The position numbers and the translations under genes were made by a program. Under the pieces are notes generated by a model. It did no database searches. It worked only from the letters and a program-made list of their open reading frames with translations, and was not told the origin of the DNA. From Kiloniellaceae bacterium (GTDB lineage Bacteria; Pseudomonadota; Alphaproteobacteria; Kiloniellales; J153), in contig JAJFGN010000049.1 in the NCBI GenBank assembly GCA_021776115.1, forward strand, positions 113,948-177,947: a stretch of DNA of 64,000 nt, in the 5' to 3' direction. Shown here in pieces: positions 9,044 through 18,574 of the stretch. Every line of letters begins with the position of its first letter. Positions within the stretch are counted from its first letter, which is position 1.

Positions 9044-9622
9044 TCAGGGCGTTTTAAGACTCAATCGCATGACCGGCCGGCGCGTCGCCCGGCGGGCCAC
9101 AACGTCGAAACCATGGCGCAGGAAGGTTGAGGCAACCCCGCTATAGACAGTGCTGTTGGACTTTTCTTGCCGCGCGTCCCAGGGGTAGGCCTCCAGGATC
9201 TCCGCCCCCCGGCGCCGGGTATAATCCTTGGCGCCCTCGATCAAGATGCCGGTCAGTCCCTGGCGACGGTGTCCGGGCCTAATAAAGAAGCAGGACACGC
9301 TCCAGACAGGCGTGTCGTCGACCTGCTTCAGGAGCGGAGAGCGACCGAGTACCGGCAAGTCTTTCCGTGGGCAGACTTGACACCAGCCGACTGGGCCAGC
9401 CCGATCGTAGGCTAACAGCCCGGGCGGCGGGCCAGCGCGGACAATGGCCTGATAGGCGCGGCGGTTGGCGTCGCCGTGCCCAGCCTCGAATTCCGTGCGA
9501 GTCTGGCGCCACCGCATGCACCAGCAACCGCCGCGCGCACCCTTGGGGCCAAGCAGCGTCTCGAAATCGCCCCAGCGCCCTGGCGTCAGTGGGACAACAT
9601 CGTAATCTTCCGGATTCGCCAC
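9044..9622 (-). CDS. GNAT-family N-acetyltransferase
   Basis: 192 aa from GTG at 9622. The acetyl-CoA binding segment is FFIRPGHRRQGLTGILIEGA (R/Q-x-x-G-x-G/A type), preceded by the beta-strand WSVSCFFI. An N-terminal Cys/Trp motif GGCWCMRWR is typical of a poorly characterised GNAT subgroup. Substrate unknown. It lies downstream of hemG in the same orientation, separated by a dispersed repeat, so probably its own unit. Confidence 0.8.
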   Translation of the reverse strand: MANPEDYDVVPLTPGRWGDFETLLGPKGARGGCWCMRWRQTRTEFEAGHGDANRRAYQAIVRAGPPPGLLAYDRAGPVGWCQVCPRKDLPVLGRSPLLKQVDDTPVWSVSCFFIRPGHRRQGLTGILIEGAKDYTRRRGAEILEAYPWDARQEKSNSTVYSGVASTFLRHGFDVVARRATRRPVMRLSLKTP

Positions 9623-9684
9623 TTTGCGGAAACCTCTCGCTCAACAGTGGTGCAGGCAGTCTAGGGCGAAGTCGTCTCCGCCGA

Positions 9685-9719
9685 ATTCCCTGTTAAGCAG
9701 GGAAAAACAGGGAATCTTC
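9685..9719. repeat. Dispersed TTCCCTGTTAA-type palindromic repeat, copy 1
   Basis: TTCCCTGTTAAGCAGGGAAA followed by AACAGGGAATCTTC; a near-identical sequence is at 27065-27099. The core TTCCCTG/CAGGGAA is an inverted repeat. It lies in the gap between the GNAT gene and hemG. Confidence 0.6.
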
Positions 9720-9733
9720 TCGCGACATCGTAC

Positions 9734-11152
9734 TCACTGCCGCAGCGCGCTAAAGCTCGGCGCTTCCACAGGCTCGCGCCGGTCGCCAAAGCGCTCAGCG
9801 ACGAAGAGATCCACCCGGCTCGCGGTCTCCCGCGCCACGCCAAGGCAGTCCGGGACCGAGACCCCGTGCAGATAGTTTCCGGTAACGAAAAGGCCGGGCA
9901 CGCGATCGCCTAGTTGTTCGAGCGTCGCGACCGCCTTGCCGTGACCGATGCCGTATTGCGGCAGGCCTTGTGGCCAATGCCGAACCCGGGCGACAACCGG
10001 TTCGCCGCGCGCGCCAAGCAGGTCCCGAAACTCCTCGCGCGCCAGATCGACCAGGGCTCCGGCCGCCAGGGCGCCCAAATCCGGGGCGCGCGCGCCGCCG
10101 AAATAGCCGCAGATGGCGACGCTGCCTTCCGGTGCGCGGCCCGGGAACATCGTCGAGCAAAAAAGCGCCCCGTTGATCGTTCGCCTTTCGCACGCAGGCG
10201 TTAGGAAACCGAAACCATCCAGAGGATGCTCCACCTGATCCCGCCGGTATCCGAAGAACGCCACGGCAAGCGGCGGCGCGGCGATGGCACCGGCCGCCGC
10301 GGCGGCTTCTTGGTCCACATCCTCCAGCAAGCGGGCCACGATGTGCGGTTGGGTGGCAAGGACCACCGAGCGGGCATGGAGCCTTCCCGCCGACCCGGCA
10401 TCGACCATGAAGCCGTCAGCTAGGGGTTGAATCCGGCGAACCGCGGCCCCCGTGCGAATGGCCCCGCTAAGATCCGAGGAGAGCGCCTTGGGCAAGGCGC
10501 CGATCCCGGTGTTCCACGAAGAGAGCCGACTGCCGGACATTCCGCCATCGGCGCGCCGGCTAAGCACGGCGCCGCGCGCGATCGAACCGAAACGACGCTC
10601 TAGATCGACCAGCTTCGGGAAGACGGCGGAAACGGAAAGCCCGGCCGCGCGTCCCGCATACAGGCCGCCGACGAAAGGGTCTATCACACGCTCGGTAAAC
10701 TCCCGGCCGAACCGCCGGGTGCAGAATTGAGCCACGGTTTCCTCGCCGGACGCATCCGCATCGCGGCGACGGGGTACGGCGATCTCGGCCAGCACGCGCA
10801 ACCGCGCCCGGGGCGAGAGATAACTGGACGTGAATATGCCGAGCGGATGCGCCGGCAGCCCTTGCAGCACGCCCCGCTTGACCAGATAACGCCGGCGCGC
10901 ACCCGCACCGAGGTCGAATCGCTCGGCGTCCAACCCTAACTCGCGCAAGAAATCCACCGCGACCGCAGAGGTGGCATTGACCGTGCTCGGCCCATGCTCC
11001 ATCAAGAAGCCGCCAATACGCTCGGAGACCGCGTTACCGCCGGCGTTTGCCTGCCGTTCGAGAACCGTGACGCGCCGCCCCTGACGCTTTAAGTCGTAGG
11101 CTAGCGCCAATCCGGAAATCCCACCGCCAATCACGGCGACATCGATGCTCAT
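9734..11152 (-). CDS. hemG: Protoporphyrinogen oxidase (oxygen-dependent, FAD)
   Basis: 472 aa, flavoprotein that oxidises protoporphyrinogen IX in heme synthesis. The N-terminal dinucleotide-binding motif VAVIGGGISGLALAYDLKRQ is followed by Glu in VLERQANAGG; the mid-domain has GGLYAGRAAGLSVSAVFPKL and the C-terminal FAD segment LFVTGNYLHGVSVPDCLG, all typical of HemY/PPOX. ATG 11152 was chosen over GTG 11158. It lies 167 nt beyond the seven-heme cytochrome gene in the same direction, and with hemA brackets the multiheme cluster, fitting heme supply for cytochrome maturation. This enzyme type uses O2, which is odd next to FNR-type sites. The alternative symbol is hemY. Confidence 0.88.
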   Translation of the reverse strand: MSIDVAVIGGGISGLALAYDLKRQGRRVTVLERQANAGGNAVSERIGGFLMEHGPSTVNATSAVAVDFLRELGLDAERFDLGAGARRRYLVKRGVLQGLPAHPLGIFTSSYLSPRARLRVLAEIAVPRRRDADASGEETVAQFCTRRFGREFTERVIDPFVGGLYAGRAAGLSVSAVFPKLVDLERRFGSIARGAVLSRRADGGMSGSRLSSWNTGIGALPKALSSDLSGAIRTGAAVRRIQPLADGFMVDAGSAGRLHARSVVLATQPHIVARLLEDVDQEAAAAAGAIAAPPLAVAFFGYRRDQVEHPLDGFGFLTPACERRTINGALFCSTMFPGRAPEGSVAICGYFGGARAPDLGALAAGALVDLAREEFRDLLGARGEPVVARVRHWPQGLPQYGIGHGKAVATLEQLGDRVPGLFVTGNYLHGVSVPDCLGVARETASRVDLFVAERFGDRREPVEAPSFSALRQ

Positions 11153-11325
11153 CTCCACTCACCCGGTGACTGCAAGCCGCCCCATGCGCCGACGGCCGGG
11201 GCCCGGCCCAGGCTCCCGCATGGAGGCTATAACCATAGCCGCGGCTGTACGGCCGATCCTTGTTACAGGTCAATTCCGGCGCATCTTTGAGGCCTGCGCC
11301 GACAACGGCCTTATGCCTGGCCCCA

Positions 11326-12132
11326 CTACTTGTCGTGGCAAGCGAGGCATAATTCGGTTGACCGTTCGGTCACCAGGGCGCCGTGGCGCGCGCTGTAACC
11401 GTTGTGGCAAGACAGGCAGCTCACTTGCCCGCCCGGCAACAGAATCGCCGCCGGCAGCGCCGCGGGGGAACGTAAATCCCGTTCCAGATCGGCGTGCGTA
11501 TAGCGCATGCCGATCGGGTGGTTGACCATGCCGGTGCCGTTGCTGGCCGTGAACGCGGCCCGGATGGCTTCGCCGCGCAAGGATAGCCGATCCGTATGGC
11601 AATCCAGGCAGCGCTGGGAGTAGCCATCGATCTCTTGCACCGGCAGGCGAGCGCGCGCATCCAGGTGGGCGGAGCGTAAGAGGGATTCGCCCCGGTCCGC
11701 CATACGGGCGAAGAAAGACCGCGGATGGCAGGCGGCACACAACTCGCCCTCGTCCGCGAACTCGCCGAGCGCCGCCTGACCGGCGCGGCCGGACCTGCCA
11801 CCCGTGCCATGCACCTCGTGGCAGGTACTGCAGGTCATCTCCCCCTTCCAGTCCACGGGCATATGCGCCGGCAACGCCCGGTTGGGGACAAACCCGGTCG
11901 GATGGCTGGCCTTCACGGCCCCTTGATGGCAGGCGCCGCACATCCGCTCCTGCGTCGCCCTGAGCCGGCCGGCGTCTTTCGCCGTGACCGCCGCACCCGC
12001 CAGATGGCACGTCGCGCAGCTTGCGCCGAAATGACTGTCGAGCGAGACATTGGGGGCAGCATAGCCAGCCCCCGCCCCGAAAAGGAGCAGGAGAGACGCG
12101 ATCCGCAGTACCTTGCATACCGTCCGCGACAT
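11326..12132 (-). CDS. Seven-heme periplasmic c-type cytochrome
   Basis: 268 aa with a Sec signal (VLRIASLLLLFGAGAGYA). Seven CXXCH sites: CATCH, CGACH, CSTCH, CAACH, CLDCH, CLSCH, CLACH, several followed by a spaced second His (CSTCHEVHG), the doubled-CXXCH style. The protein ends three residues after the last site. It is the last multiheme gene of the conduit cluster, about 250 nt after the propeller-like gene. A periplasmic or outer-surface electron carrier is the natural reading; redox partners are inferred from position only. Confidence 0.92.
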   Translation of the reverse strand: MSRTVCKVLRIASLLLLFGAGAGYAAPNVSLDSHFGASCATCHLAGAAVTAKDAGRLRATQERMCGACHQGAVKASHPTGFVPNRALPAHMPVDWKGEMTCSTCHEVHGTGGRSGRAGQAALGEFADEGELCAACHPRSFFARMADRGESLLRSAHLDARARLPVQEIDGYSQRCLDCHTDRLSLRGEAIRAAFTASNGTGMVNHPIGMRYTHADLERDLRSPAALPAAILLPGGQVSCLSCHNGYSARHGALVTERSTELCLACHDK

Positions 12133-12379
12133 CCAAAAACCCTGCCTGGGTTAACTGCCGTTCGGGCGTCCGGACGATCTGATTTCGGCTCCCGACAACG
12201 CCGGTGGGGCCACAGAGGAAGGAAACTTGTGGGCCTCACCGAACGACGCTGACGGGGTCCGCCGGAGCGCTCGAATACGAGCGTCCTAACGATACGCGAA
12301 TCCGATGAATACCAGGTAAACCCTGGCTAAACGTGGAGGTGGGTGGGTCTATCTATGGTTAAGAAAAAGCGCCGGCCGG

Positions 12380-13618
12380 TCAGTACCGGCGGCCAAAGAT
12401 GCGCCGGCTTTGCGGGCCGCGGTCACGCCCGTCTTCCCAGACCGCCAGGTAGGCGTCCCGCGCGGGGCTGAAGCTGAGCATGGGGTAGCGGCGGGCGCCG
12501 GCCGCCCCGCCGTCGGAAAGCACGAACTCCGGCGCCATCGTGCCGTCGGCACTCACGAAGCGGCCGTAGATGTCGATTTCCGTGACCGCGAGCGAGCGCC
12601 GCAAGTCATACCAGACGACGAGAAACCGCCGCCGCGCCGGGTCGTAGGCCAAGGATGCATAGCGTTGATGGTCCGGGGCGGTGGCAATAAGAAATGGCGG
12701 TCCCTGCACGGTGCCGTCAGCCCCCGAGAACATGGCGCCATAGACCTCCATACCTCGTTGCCGCTCATTTTCGCGGCTGGTCCAGGCGGCCAGAAAACGG
12801 TCGTCCCCGGGTGCGTAGGCAGCGGCGTGCGGGGTCGGCGGCAGGACTCTTTCAGTCTCGAGCGAGATCGCGAAGCGCGCTCCAGCCATGCCAGCACCCG
12901 CGTCGGTAAAGGCGCCATAAACGCCGTTTTCCACTGTATCCCGCCAGACGACCAGAAAGCGATCGCGGCCCGGCTGATAAGTCAGCGAGATCCCGTCCTG
13001 CCCGCCACCGCCCGGATAAACCGGAAACTCGGGCGACAACGGCTCTCCTGTCTGGCCAAGGAAGCGGGCATAGACCTTCTTTTCGCGCTGCTCGTTCTCA
13101 CCCACCCAAGCCACGAGAAAGCGCCGGTTTGCCGGGTCGAAGGCGGCGACGGGAAATTTCTGCGATACGCGCTGGCGCGTGACGGCAAAGCTCTCGCCCA
13201 GCAAAGTGCCATCCGCATTCACCACTTGGCCATAGATGTCGGAATCGGCGGTCTGCGCGTCTCGCCAGTCGGTCCAGACAACGAGAAAGCGATGATTCAA
13301 GGTATCGACGGCCATTGTGGCGAACGCCTGGCCCTTTGGGGCCCGCGAAACCGCTATGTCAGGACCGGCTGGTCCGCCTTCGGAATCGACGAAGCGCCCG
13401 TAGATATCGTAGCCCGTGCTAACCTTGTTGCGGTCATCCGACCAGACGACGAAAAAGCGCTCAAGGCCCGGATCGTAGGCAACGGCTGGGTTTGCCTGCG
13501 CCGTATCGCTCGCGGCCACGACGAAGTCGGCGGGGTCATCGGCGAGGCCGCCGTGCGCGGCCGTCAGTCCCAGGAACAGTACGGCGGCGGTGACGAGAGC
13601 TCGTGGCGCAACGCTCAT
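12380..13618 (-). CDS. Secreted seven-repeat propeller-like protein
   Basis: 412 aa with a signal peptide (ALVTAAVLFLGLTAAHGGLA). Seven tandem units follow the pattern RFLVVWxDxR...IYGRFV..DG (for example RFFVVWSDDRN, RFLVVWTDWRD, RFLVVWRDT, RFLAAWTSREN, RFLVVWYDLRR, AYLAVWEDGRD). Such regular strand repeats usually form a beta-propeller. It starts 4 nt after the twelve-heme cytochrome stop, so it is co-translated. It has no heme motif. It might cap, scaffold or anchor the outer-surface cytochrome (inference). Confidence 0.8.
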   Translation of the reverse strand: MSVAPRALVTAAVLFLGLTAAHGGLADDPADFVVAASDTAQANPAVAYDPGLERFFVVWSDDRNKVSTGYDIYGRFVDSEGGPAGPDIAVSRAPKGQAFATMAVDTLNHRFLVVWTDWRDAQTADSDIYGQVVNADGTLLGESFAVTRQRVSQKFPVAAFDPANRRFLVAWVGENEQREKKVYARFLGQTGEPLSPEFPVYPGGGGQDGISLTYQPGRDRFLVVWRDTVENGVYGAFTDAGAGMAGARFAISLETERVLPPTPHAAAYAPGDDRFLAAWTSRENERQRGMEVYGAMFSGADGTVQGPPFLIATAPDHQRYASLAYDPARRRFLVVWYDLRRSLAVTEIDIYGRFVSADGTMAPEFVLSDGGAAGARRYPMLSFSPARDAYLAVWEDGRDRGPQSRRIFGRRY

Positions 13619-13622
13619 CTCG

Positions 13623-15440
13623 TCAGTCGTTATAGGTCTCGGGATTATGTGATTCGCCGTGACAGCTCATATAGCAGGTTCCCTGATACCTGCCGTCGTC
13701 CTGCCAAGTCGGCTCGGCGAACCCACCGGTGCCCGTGATGGTGCGGAGCTGCGATCCATCCTGGGCGGTGAGCAGGAAATTCAAAAGATGCGGAAACTTC
13801 TGCGATCCATGCGGGTCGTGACAACCGATGCATGACTCGTCCTCGTTGACCAGGTGGAGGCGGTGCGGGAAGCCGCTGGCATCGTTCAGAATAGCGGATT
13901 CGTCGTGGCACGAGTAGCACAGCTCGTAGTTCTGGGAGCTATAAGAGATCTTCGGATCGAAAGTGTATTCCTTGGCTAGGATCGCGCCGAAATTCGACCC
14001 GTGCGGGCCGTCGGGGCCGGTGCCGCCGGCGGCGACGCTGGACTCGCCATTGTGGCAATCGGTGCAGTAGATGAGGCTGCTGGTCCGGTTCAGGGTGATA
14101 TCCGGACGCAAGCTTGGGACCTCGTTATTGTTGCTCGGATCGTTGATCTCGATGGGGTGGTAGGAGATCAACCCCGGCGTGCCGCTGATCACCTTCTCGC
14201 GAATGTTGTAGACGCCATCCTGCCGGGTCATGTTCAGGGCCCGGGCGGTTTCGCAGCGCTGGTTGTCGCAGGCGCTGTCGCCCGGGACCCCGTGGCACTT
14301 GAAACAAAGCTCGTACTGGAAGTCGATCTCGGCCTTGACGGCGCCGTTGGCATCGATTCCGGAAACGCCGCGTATGCTGGCGTTGGCCAGCGGCGGCGTT
14401 GTGTGATCGGGATCGGACGGGTTGCTCGGCTTGAAGGAGACCATGGGTGGCCCGGACTTGGCCCCATGCGGATTATGGCAGTCGGCGCATTCCGCGTGGA
14501 GCGGCATGCTCAAGGGGTTCTCGACCAAGGTGGCGTCGTGCCGGGAGTTCGGCGTGATCTCCACCGGATGCCGCGAGATCTTGATACTCTCGCCCTGAAT
14601 GTCGGTCGCCGCCACCGTGCCGTCGTGGCAGAGGTAGCAGGTGTTCTCCTCCTGATCCTTGATCAGGCGCGGCGGCGTCGCCGCGTTATGCGGCGTATGG
14701 CAGTTGAAGCAGGAGTTTTGGGCGACCGTGTTGCCGCGCCAGGCCGGCTTGCGCTCGCTCCAGGGATTGGCGCCGCCGGCGGTCGCCGCCGATGTCGCGT
14801 GCGCCGAAGAGGCCCAATCCCAGGTCGCGCCGCCGCGCACGTGGCACGTTGTACACAGCTCGCCGTTGGCGGTGGTGCGGCGCAGGAATGGCACAATGTC
14901 CTTCTCGTGCGCGTCGTGACAAGTCGTACACTGCAGCTCGGCGTTCTCTAGCGGCAGGCCGGTGCTTGCCGGGTTCGCCAGTTCCTGGTCCGCCGCCTGC
15001 AACGCGGTATCGTAGGGAAACGAGATCGGATGGTCGTCCGATAGGTCGGTCCCCAGATTGGACCGGCCCGCGAGAAACGTGCTCTGCAAATCGTTGACCA
15101 TACCGGACGGCAGATTGCCCAAGGCGCCCAAGGCCACGGTCCCATCATGGCAGGACAGGCATAGACGCGATTGCCCCGTCGGCTGTCCAGGGAAGGCTTG
15201 CAGGGTCGAGCTGCCATACTCGATGTAGGTCTGTCCCGAGAGTTGGCGGTTCCACAAGGGTCCCTGCGGCTGGGCATTGTGCGGCGTATGACAGAATACG
15301 CATACCTGATCGATATTCAGGCTCTTGAAAGGACCAGGGCCGGACGTCGACAGGTTGTGGGGGGTGTTGACCACATCCTTCACCGCCCAAGCCGGCGCCG
15401 CGTATAACAGCAAGACGATAAGCAAAACGAGGCGGCGCAT
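13623..15440 (-). CDS. Twelve-heme c-type cytochrome (eleven CXXCH plus one CX3CH)
   Basis: 605 aa from ATG 15440 with signal MRRLVLLIVLLLYAAPAWA; the frame extends upstream but that part overlaps the NHL gene. Sites in order: CVFCH, CLSCH, CTTCH, CTTCH, CFNCH, CYLCH, CADCH, CFKCH, CTDCH, CYSCH, CIGCH and a C-terminal CYMSCH (CX3CH). They fall into three groups of four. The first group closely resembles the separate tetraheme protein at 19590-20246 (VCVFCHTPHN...PLWNRQ...CLSCHDG...DDHPIS). Several sites show doubled CXXCH spacing. It sits between the NHL lipoprotein and propeller genes downstream of the OM barrel, so it is the probable main conductor of the conduit. Confidence 0.93.
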   Translation of the reverse strand: MRRLVLLIVLLLYAAPAWAVKDVVNTPHNLSTSGPGPFKSLNIDQVCVFCHTPHNAQPQGPLWNRQLSGQTYIEYGSSTLQAFPGQPTGQSRLCLSCHDGTVALGALGNLPSGMVNDLQSTFLAGRSNLGTDLSDDHPISFPYDTALQAADQELANPASTGLPLENAELQCTTCHDAHEKDIVPFLRRTTANGELCTTCHVRGGATWDWASSAHATSAATAGGANPWSERKPAWRGNTVAQNSCFNCHTPHNAATPPRLIKDQEENTCYLCHDGTVAATDIQGESIKISRHPVEITPNSRHDATLVENPLSMPLHAECADCHNPHGAKSGPPMVSFKPSNPSDPDHTTPPLANASIRGVSGIDANGAVKAEIDFQYELCFKCHGVPGDSACDNQRCETARALNMTRQDGVYNIREKVISGTPGLISYHPIEINDPSNNNEVPSLRPDITLNRTSSLIYCTDCHNGESSVAAGGTGPDGPHGSNFGAILAKEYTFDPKISYSSQNYELCYSCHDESAILNDASGFPHRLHLVNEDESCIGCHDPHGSQKFPHLLNFLLTAQDGSQLRTITGTGGFAEPTWQDDGRYQGTCYMSCHGESHNPETYND

Positions 15441-15441
15441 C

Positions 15442-16446
15442 TCAGACCTCCCCGAGGTATTCAAAGACCTGGATACGCCGGTTGTATGAATCGGCCACAA
15501 AGATGCGGTTTTCGGCGATGAAGACGCCCGCTGGAAGCCAGAATAGCCCGGCGCCTATGCCCTCGCCGCCAAAGGCCAGCAGGAAGACGCCATTGGGATC
15601 GAAGATCTGCACGCGGTTGAACAGGGTATCGGCCACGTAGATGTGCCCTGCGGCATCCACCGCCACGCCCTTTGGCTGAGCCAGATCGCCGGAGCCGTCG
15701 CCGTGCGACCCGAAGCTGGCCAGAGGTGACCCATCCAGCATAAAGCTTTGGACGCGGAAATTCATCGTATCGTTGACGTACAGCCGATTGCCCCAGATCG
15801 ATACGTGCGTCGGGTAATTAAACTCGCCCTCACCGATACCCCGGCGGCCAAATGAGAAAAGTTTCGCGCCGTCAGTGTCGAACACATCGACCTTGTGGGC
15901 CAGGGTATCGGCCACATAGAGCCGTTTTGCCACCGGATCGAAAGCCAGACCGGTTGGCCGGCTCAGACCCTCGATAGTCAATGCGAGCTTGCCCGAGCGG
16001 TCGAAGACGAAAACACGCTCCAGAACGGAATCGGCCACGAAAAGCCGGTCGTTTCCGAAGGCGATCCCAACGGGCGATACTAGGGCATCCTCGCCGGCCG
16101 CCTCGATTCGGCGGTATTCGCGTTGCCGCAAGTCGTAAAGATGAACGACGTGAGCCCCAGGATCGGCGATGGCCACCACGTCGCCATCGACGGCGATCGC
16201 ATAGGGGCGAATCATCTCCCGCGAGTCCTCGCCCGCGACAAGGCTCCAGAGACGGCCAAAAATCGACCGGGTAAAGCCCAGATCCTCCGGCTTCCCGAAC
16301 GTAAACAGATATTTGACACGTGCCGGCGCCGGCGGTTGCGGCCAAACCAAATTTTCGGCCGGCGGCGCCAGATCGGGCGGGACCTCGTTGCGGTCGGCGC
16401 AAGTGGCCAAAAGCAACAGTGCAGCCATGACTAGTGCCGTTCTCAT
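15442..16446 (-). CDS. NHL-repeat lipoprotein 1
   Basis: 334 aa. The N-terminus MRTALVMAALLLLATC gives a lipobox-like signal with acylation at Cys16. Five to six NHL units follow, with recurring (L/I)YVADTxxxRVQxF: AKRLYVADTLAHKVDVF, NRLYVNDTMNFRVQSF, HIYVADTLFNRVQIF, RIFVADSYNRRIQVF. It is an NHL beta-propeller held at a membrane. ATG 16446 overlaps the OM-barrel stop (ATGA). NHL proteins accompany porin-cytochrome loci in metal-reducing bacteria (family knowledge). A close paralogue is encoded at 20636-21754. Confidence 0.88.
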   Translation of the reverse strand: MRTALVMAALLLLATCADRNEVPPDLAPPAENLVWPQPPAPARVKYLFTFGKPEDLGFTRSIFGRLWSLVAGEDSREMIRPYAIAVDGDVVAIADPGAHVVHLYDLRQREYRRIEAAGEDALVSPVGIAFGNDRLFVADSVLERVFVFDRSGKLALTIEGLSRPTGLAFDPVAKRLYVADTLAHKVDVFDTDGAKLFSFGRRGIGEGEFNYPTHVSIWGNRLYVNDTMNFRVQSFMLDGSPLASFGSHGDGSGDLAQPKGVAVDAAGHIYVADTLFNRVQIFDPNGVFLLAFGGEGIGAGLFWLPAGVFIAENRIFVADSYNRRIQVFEYLGEV

Positions 16447-18395
16447 AGCGATCGCCGAATGAGGGTGAACATGACTCGATCTTCGGTCGACTGGCTAGTG
16501 TCGCCGTCGCGCACCGTGTGATTATAGCGTACCGAGATCTCAAGTTGGCGCAAGAACCACCGCACATCCAAACCACCGTCCACGAATTGCTCTTCGCGCG
16601 AACCGCCCGTAATCGCCGACCCGCGATCGGTACGCGTCCAGTATCCCAGGTGCGGACGAAGCGTCAGGTTAGGCCACGGCAGCCAGCGTATGGACAGATC
16701 CCCCGTGTATAGGTCCGTGTCGCGGTTGGTACTCTCGGAAAAGACCTCGCTGATGCTGAGTGTCAAGCCAGCCCGGCGCGAGAAGTTGTAGACCAGGGAC
16801 TGATCGAAATCCAAGGAGTCCGTATCGAAGGATCCCGTACTCTGGGATCGCAACTGCGCCGAGGCTGTCGTCCGCACCGAACTCCCGTCCCAGCGCAATT
16901 GCACCCCGGTCGTCCTATCCTCCCGGTCGATGAGAAAGCTCTCGCCCGCCCCGGAGATCAGGCTCTCGTCGGAGATCGAGGTTCGATGGAACACGTTGAT
17001 CCAACCGAAATCGACGGAGGCACGATAATGATAAGGGATGGTCGAGAACTTCACCGATGGCTGCAGCTCGAATCGATACGAAGCAAGAAACGTATCTCCC
17101 GGTCCGAGCAATCCACCAGGCAAAATAAAGACTTCAACCAAGTCGGCGCCGGCCGGCGAGACGGTGTAGTCGGTACCCAGCGTCAAGACTAACGCACCCG
17201 TCGTGTCTGTGACGATAACGCTTGAACCGTCTACGAATCGGCGGTTCAGGTTGACGAGCCCGGTTGTCGGTATGAGATGGCTTTCGTCGGCCACCGATTG
17301 GAAGCCGCTGCTTGAGTCCCGATCGGTGATGCGATAAGCGCCGCCGGCGCCGGCGTTGAAGCGGCCGCCCCAAAAGATCTTCTTTCTGTAATTCAGGTCG
17401 ACGCCGGGTTCGTATTCCAGCTCGTCAAGCGTGTCGGATTGGCGCAGTGAACCCGAGACATGTCCGGTCGTCGTTAGACTATCGTACAGATCATGTGTCA
17501 GTGAGAACGACCCGGCATTCTCGATCGTCGTACCTTGCTGCGAGAACGATGAGAATTGATACGACGTTGCACTCGACAAATCCTCGGTATGCTGAATATC
17601 CGCTGTCTCGTCGAACTTAAAGCGTTCGAACTCGTTAAAGCCGTTGCGGTCGAAGAAGTCGACGTGAGTGGTCAGACGGCTGCCTTTGCCCCATTCGAAG
17701 CGGTGATCGGCACGCGCCTTGTTGGTCGAGTAGTCGAAGTCCCGATCCGTCAGGTCGTCCAGCCAGTTCCGCTCCAGGTTTAGACTCAGCTTTCTGCTCC
17801 GGCCTCGGAAATTAATCGCGCGCAGAACGTCGTCGCGCTTGGAAACGGAACTAGTTAAACCCGATTCGAAGGTTTGCTCCATAGCGCGCTCGGAGTAACT
17901 CAAGGTCGACGGAAAAATCCTTGTTTTCCAATTGACGCCGAGGCTCCGGGTTTCCAGATCGAACTCATTGCGGTTGCCGAGGCTGCCGTCGATCGTATCC
18001 GTCGTCTTGCTGAACTGGCCGTCGACGCCAAAAGGGCCGGGAGTCCCCTGCAGGGCATTGGCGTTGATGTTGTAGTTCAAGAAAAACCCGTCGCGTGTTT
18101 CGTCTTGCGTCGAACCGGAAAATTCGCCCCGTGAGACCTCGGGCTCAACCTCAACGGAAAACTTGAATATGCGCGGATCCAGGCTATACCCGCTTTGCTT
18201 GAACCGCACACCCGTGCTGACCTCGAGATCGCTCGTCGTCTCATTGTCCGTGCTCCGCCGGGTCCCGTCGAAGTCGATCCTTGCCTCCCATTCCAGGGGA
18301 TTGAGGTGAATCGTTTCATCGACCTGCGCCGCCGCCGCCGCCGGCAGAATCGCCAACACCAAAATCAAGGGCCCCCGTCGGCCCAGGCACGTCAT
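16443..18395 (-). CDS. Outer-membrane beta-barrel protein of the cytochrome cluster
   Basis: 650 aa. ATG 18395 gives a good signal peptide (LGRRGPLILVLAILPAAAAA); a longer frame starts at 18461. The body is built of alternating strands with many aromatic and Ser/Thr residues (DLYTGDLSIRWLPWPNLTLR, LEISVRYNHTVRDGDTS), typical of a large barrel, ending FTLIRRSL. There are no heme motifs. Length and context resemble the porin subunit of porin-cytochrome conduits (MtrB/PioB/OmbB type), but assignment to a family needs a profile search. It is translationally coupled to the NHL lipoprotein and twelve-heme cytochrome downstream. Confidence 0.8.
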   Translation of the reverse strand: MTCLGRRGPLILVLAILPAAAAAQVDETIHLNPLEWEARIDFDGTRRSTDNETTSDLEVSTGVRFKQSGYSLDPRIFKFSVEVEPEVSRGEFSGSTQDETRDGFFLNYNINANALQGTPGPFGVDGQFSKTTDTIDGSLGNRNEFDLETRSLGVNWKTRIFPSTLSYSERAMEQTFESGLTSSVSKRDDVLRAINFRGRSRKLSLNLERNWLDDLTDRDFDYSTNKARADHRFEWGKGSRLTTHVDFFDRNGFNEFERFKFDETADIQHTEDLSSATSYQFSSFSQQGTTIENAGSFSLTHDLYDSLTTTGHVSGSLRQSDTLDELEYEPGVDLNYRKKIFWGGRFNAGAGGAYRITDRDSSSGFQSVADESHLIPTTGLVNLNRRFVDGSSVIVTDTTGALVLTLGTDYTVSPAGADLVEVFILPGGLLGPGDTFLASYRFELQPSVKFSTIPYHYRASVDFGWINVFHRTSISDESLISGAGESFLIDREDRTTGVQLRWDGSSVRTTASAQLRSQSTGSFDTDSLDFDQSLVYNFSRRAGLTLSISEVFSESTNRDTDLYTGDLSIRWLPWPNLTLRPHLGYWTRTDRGSAITGGSREEQFVDGGLDVRWFLRQLEISVRYNHTVRDGDTSQSTEDRVMFTLIRRSL

Positions 18396-18574
18396 GGGCT
18401 GACCCGATCCGCCAAGTCGCCGCCATGGCGACGCCAGGCGGGAGGCGGGCGTGTATGCCATTGTCCGAACGACGTAACCATAGCCTCACGTCCCGTTCGG
18501 CCGCCATGCCAAGACCTCCTTCGGCTCAGAAGCCGATCTTGCCGGGGCCATCATGAGCCGACACTCTCACGGCG

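Noticed and set aside
12410..13738. A 442-aa plus-strand frame
   Set aside because: Antisense to the signal-peptide-bearing repeat protein; no domain signature.
14001..14951. A 316-aa plus-strand frame
   Set aside because: Antisense to the twelve-heme cytochrome, whose CXXCH sites prove the other strand.
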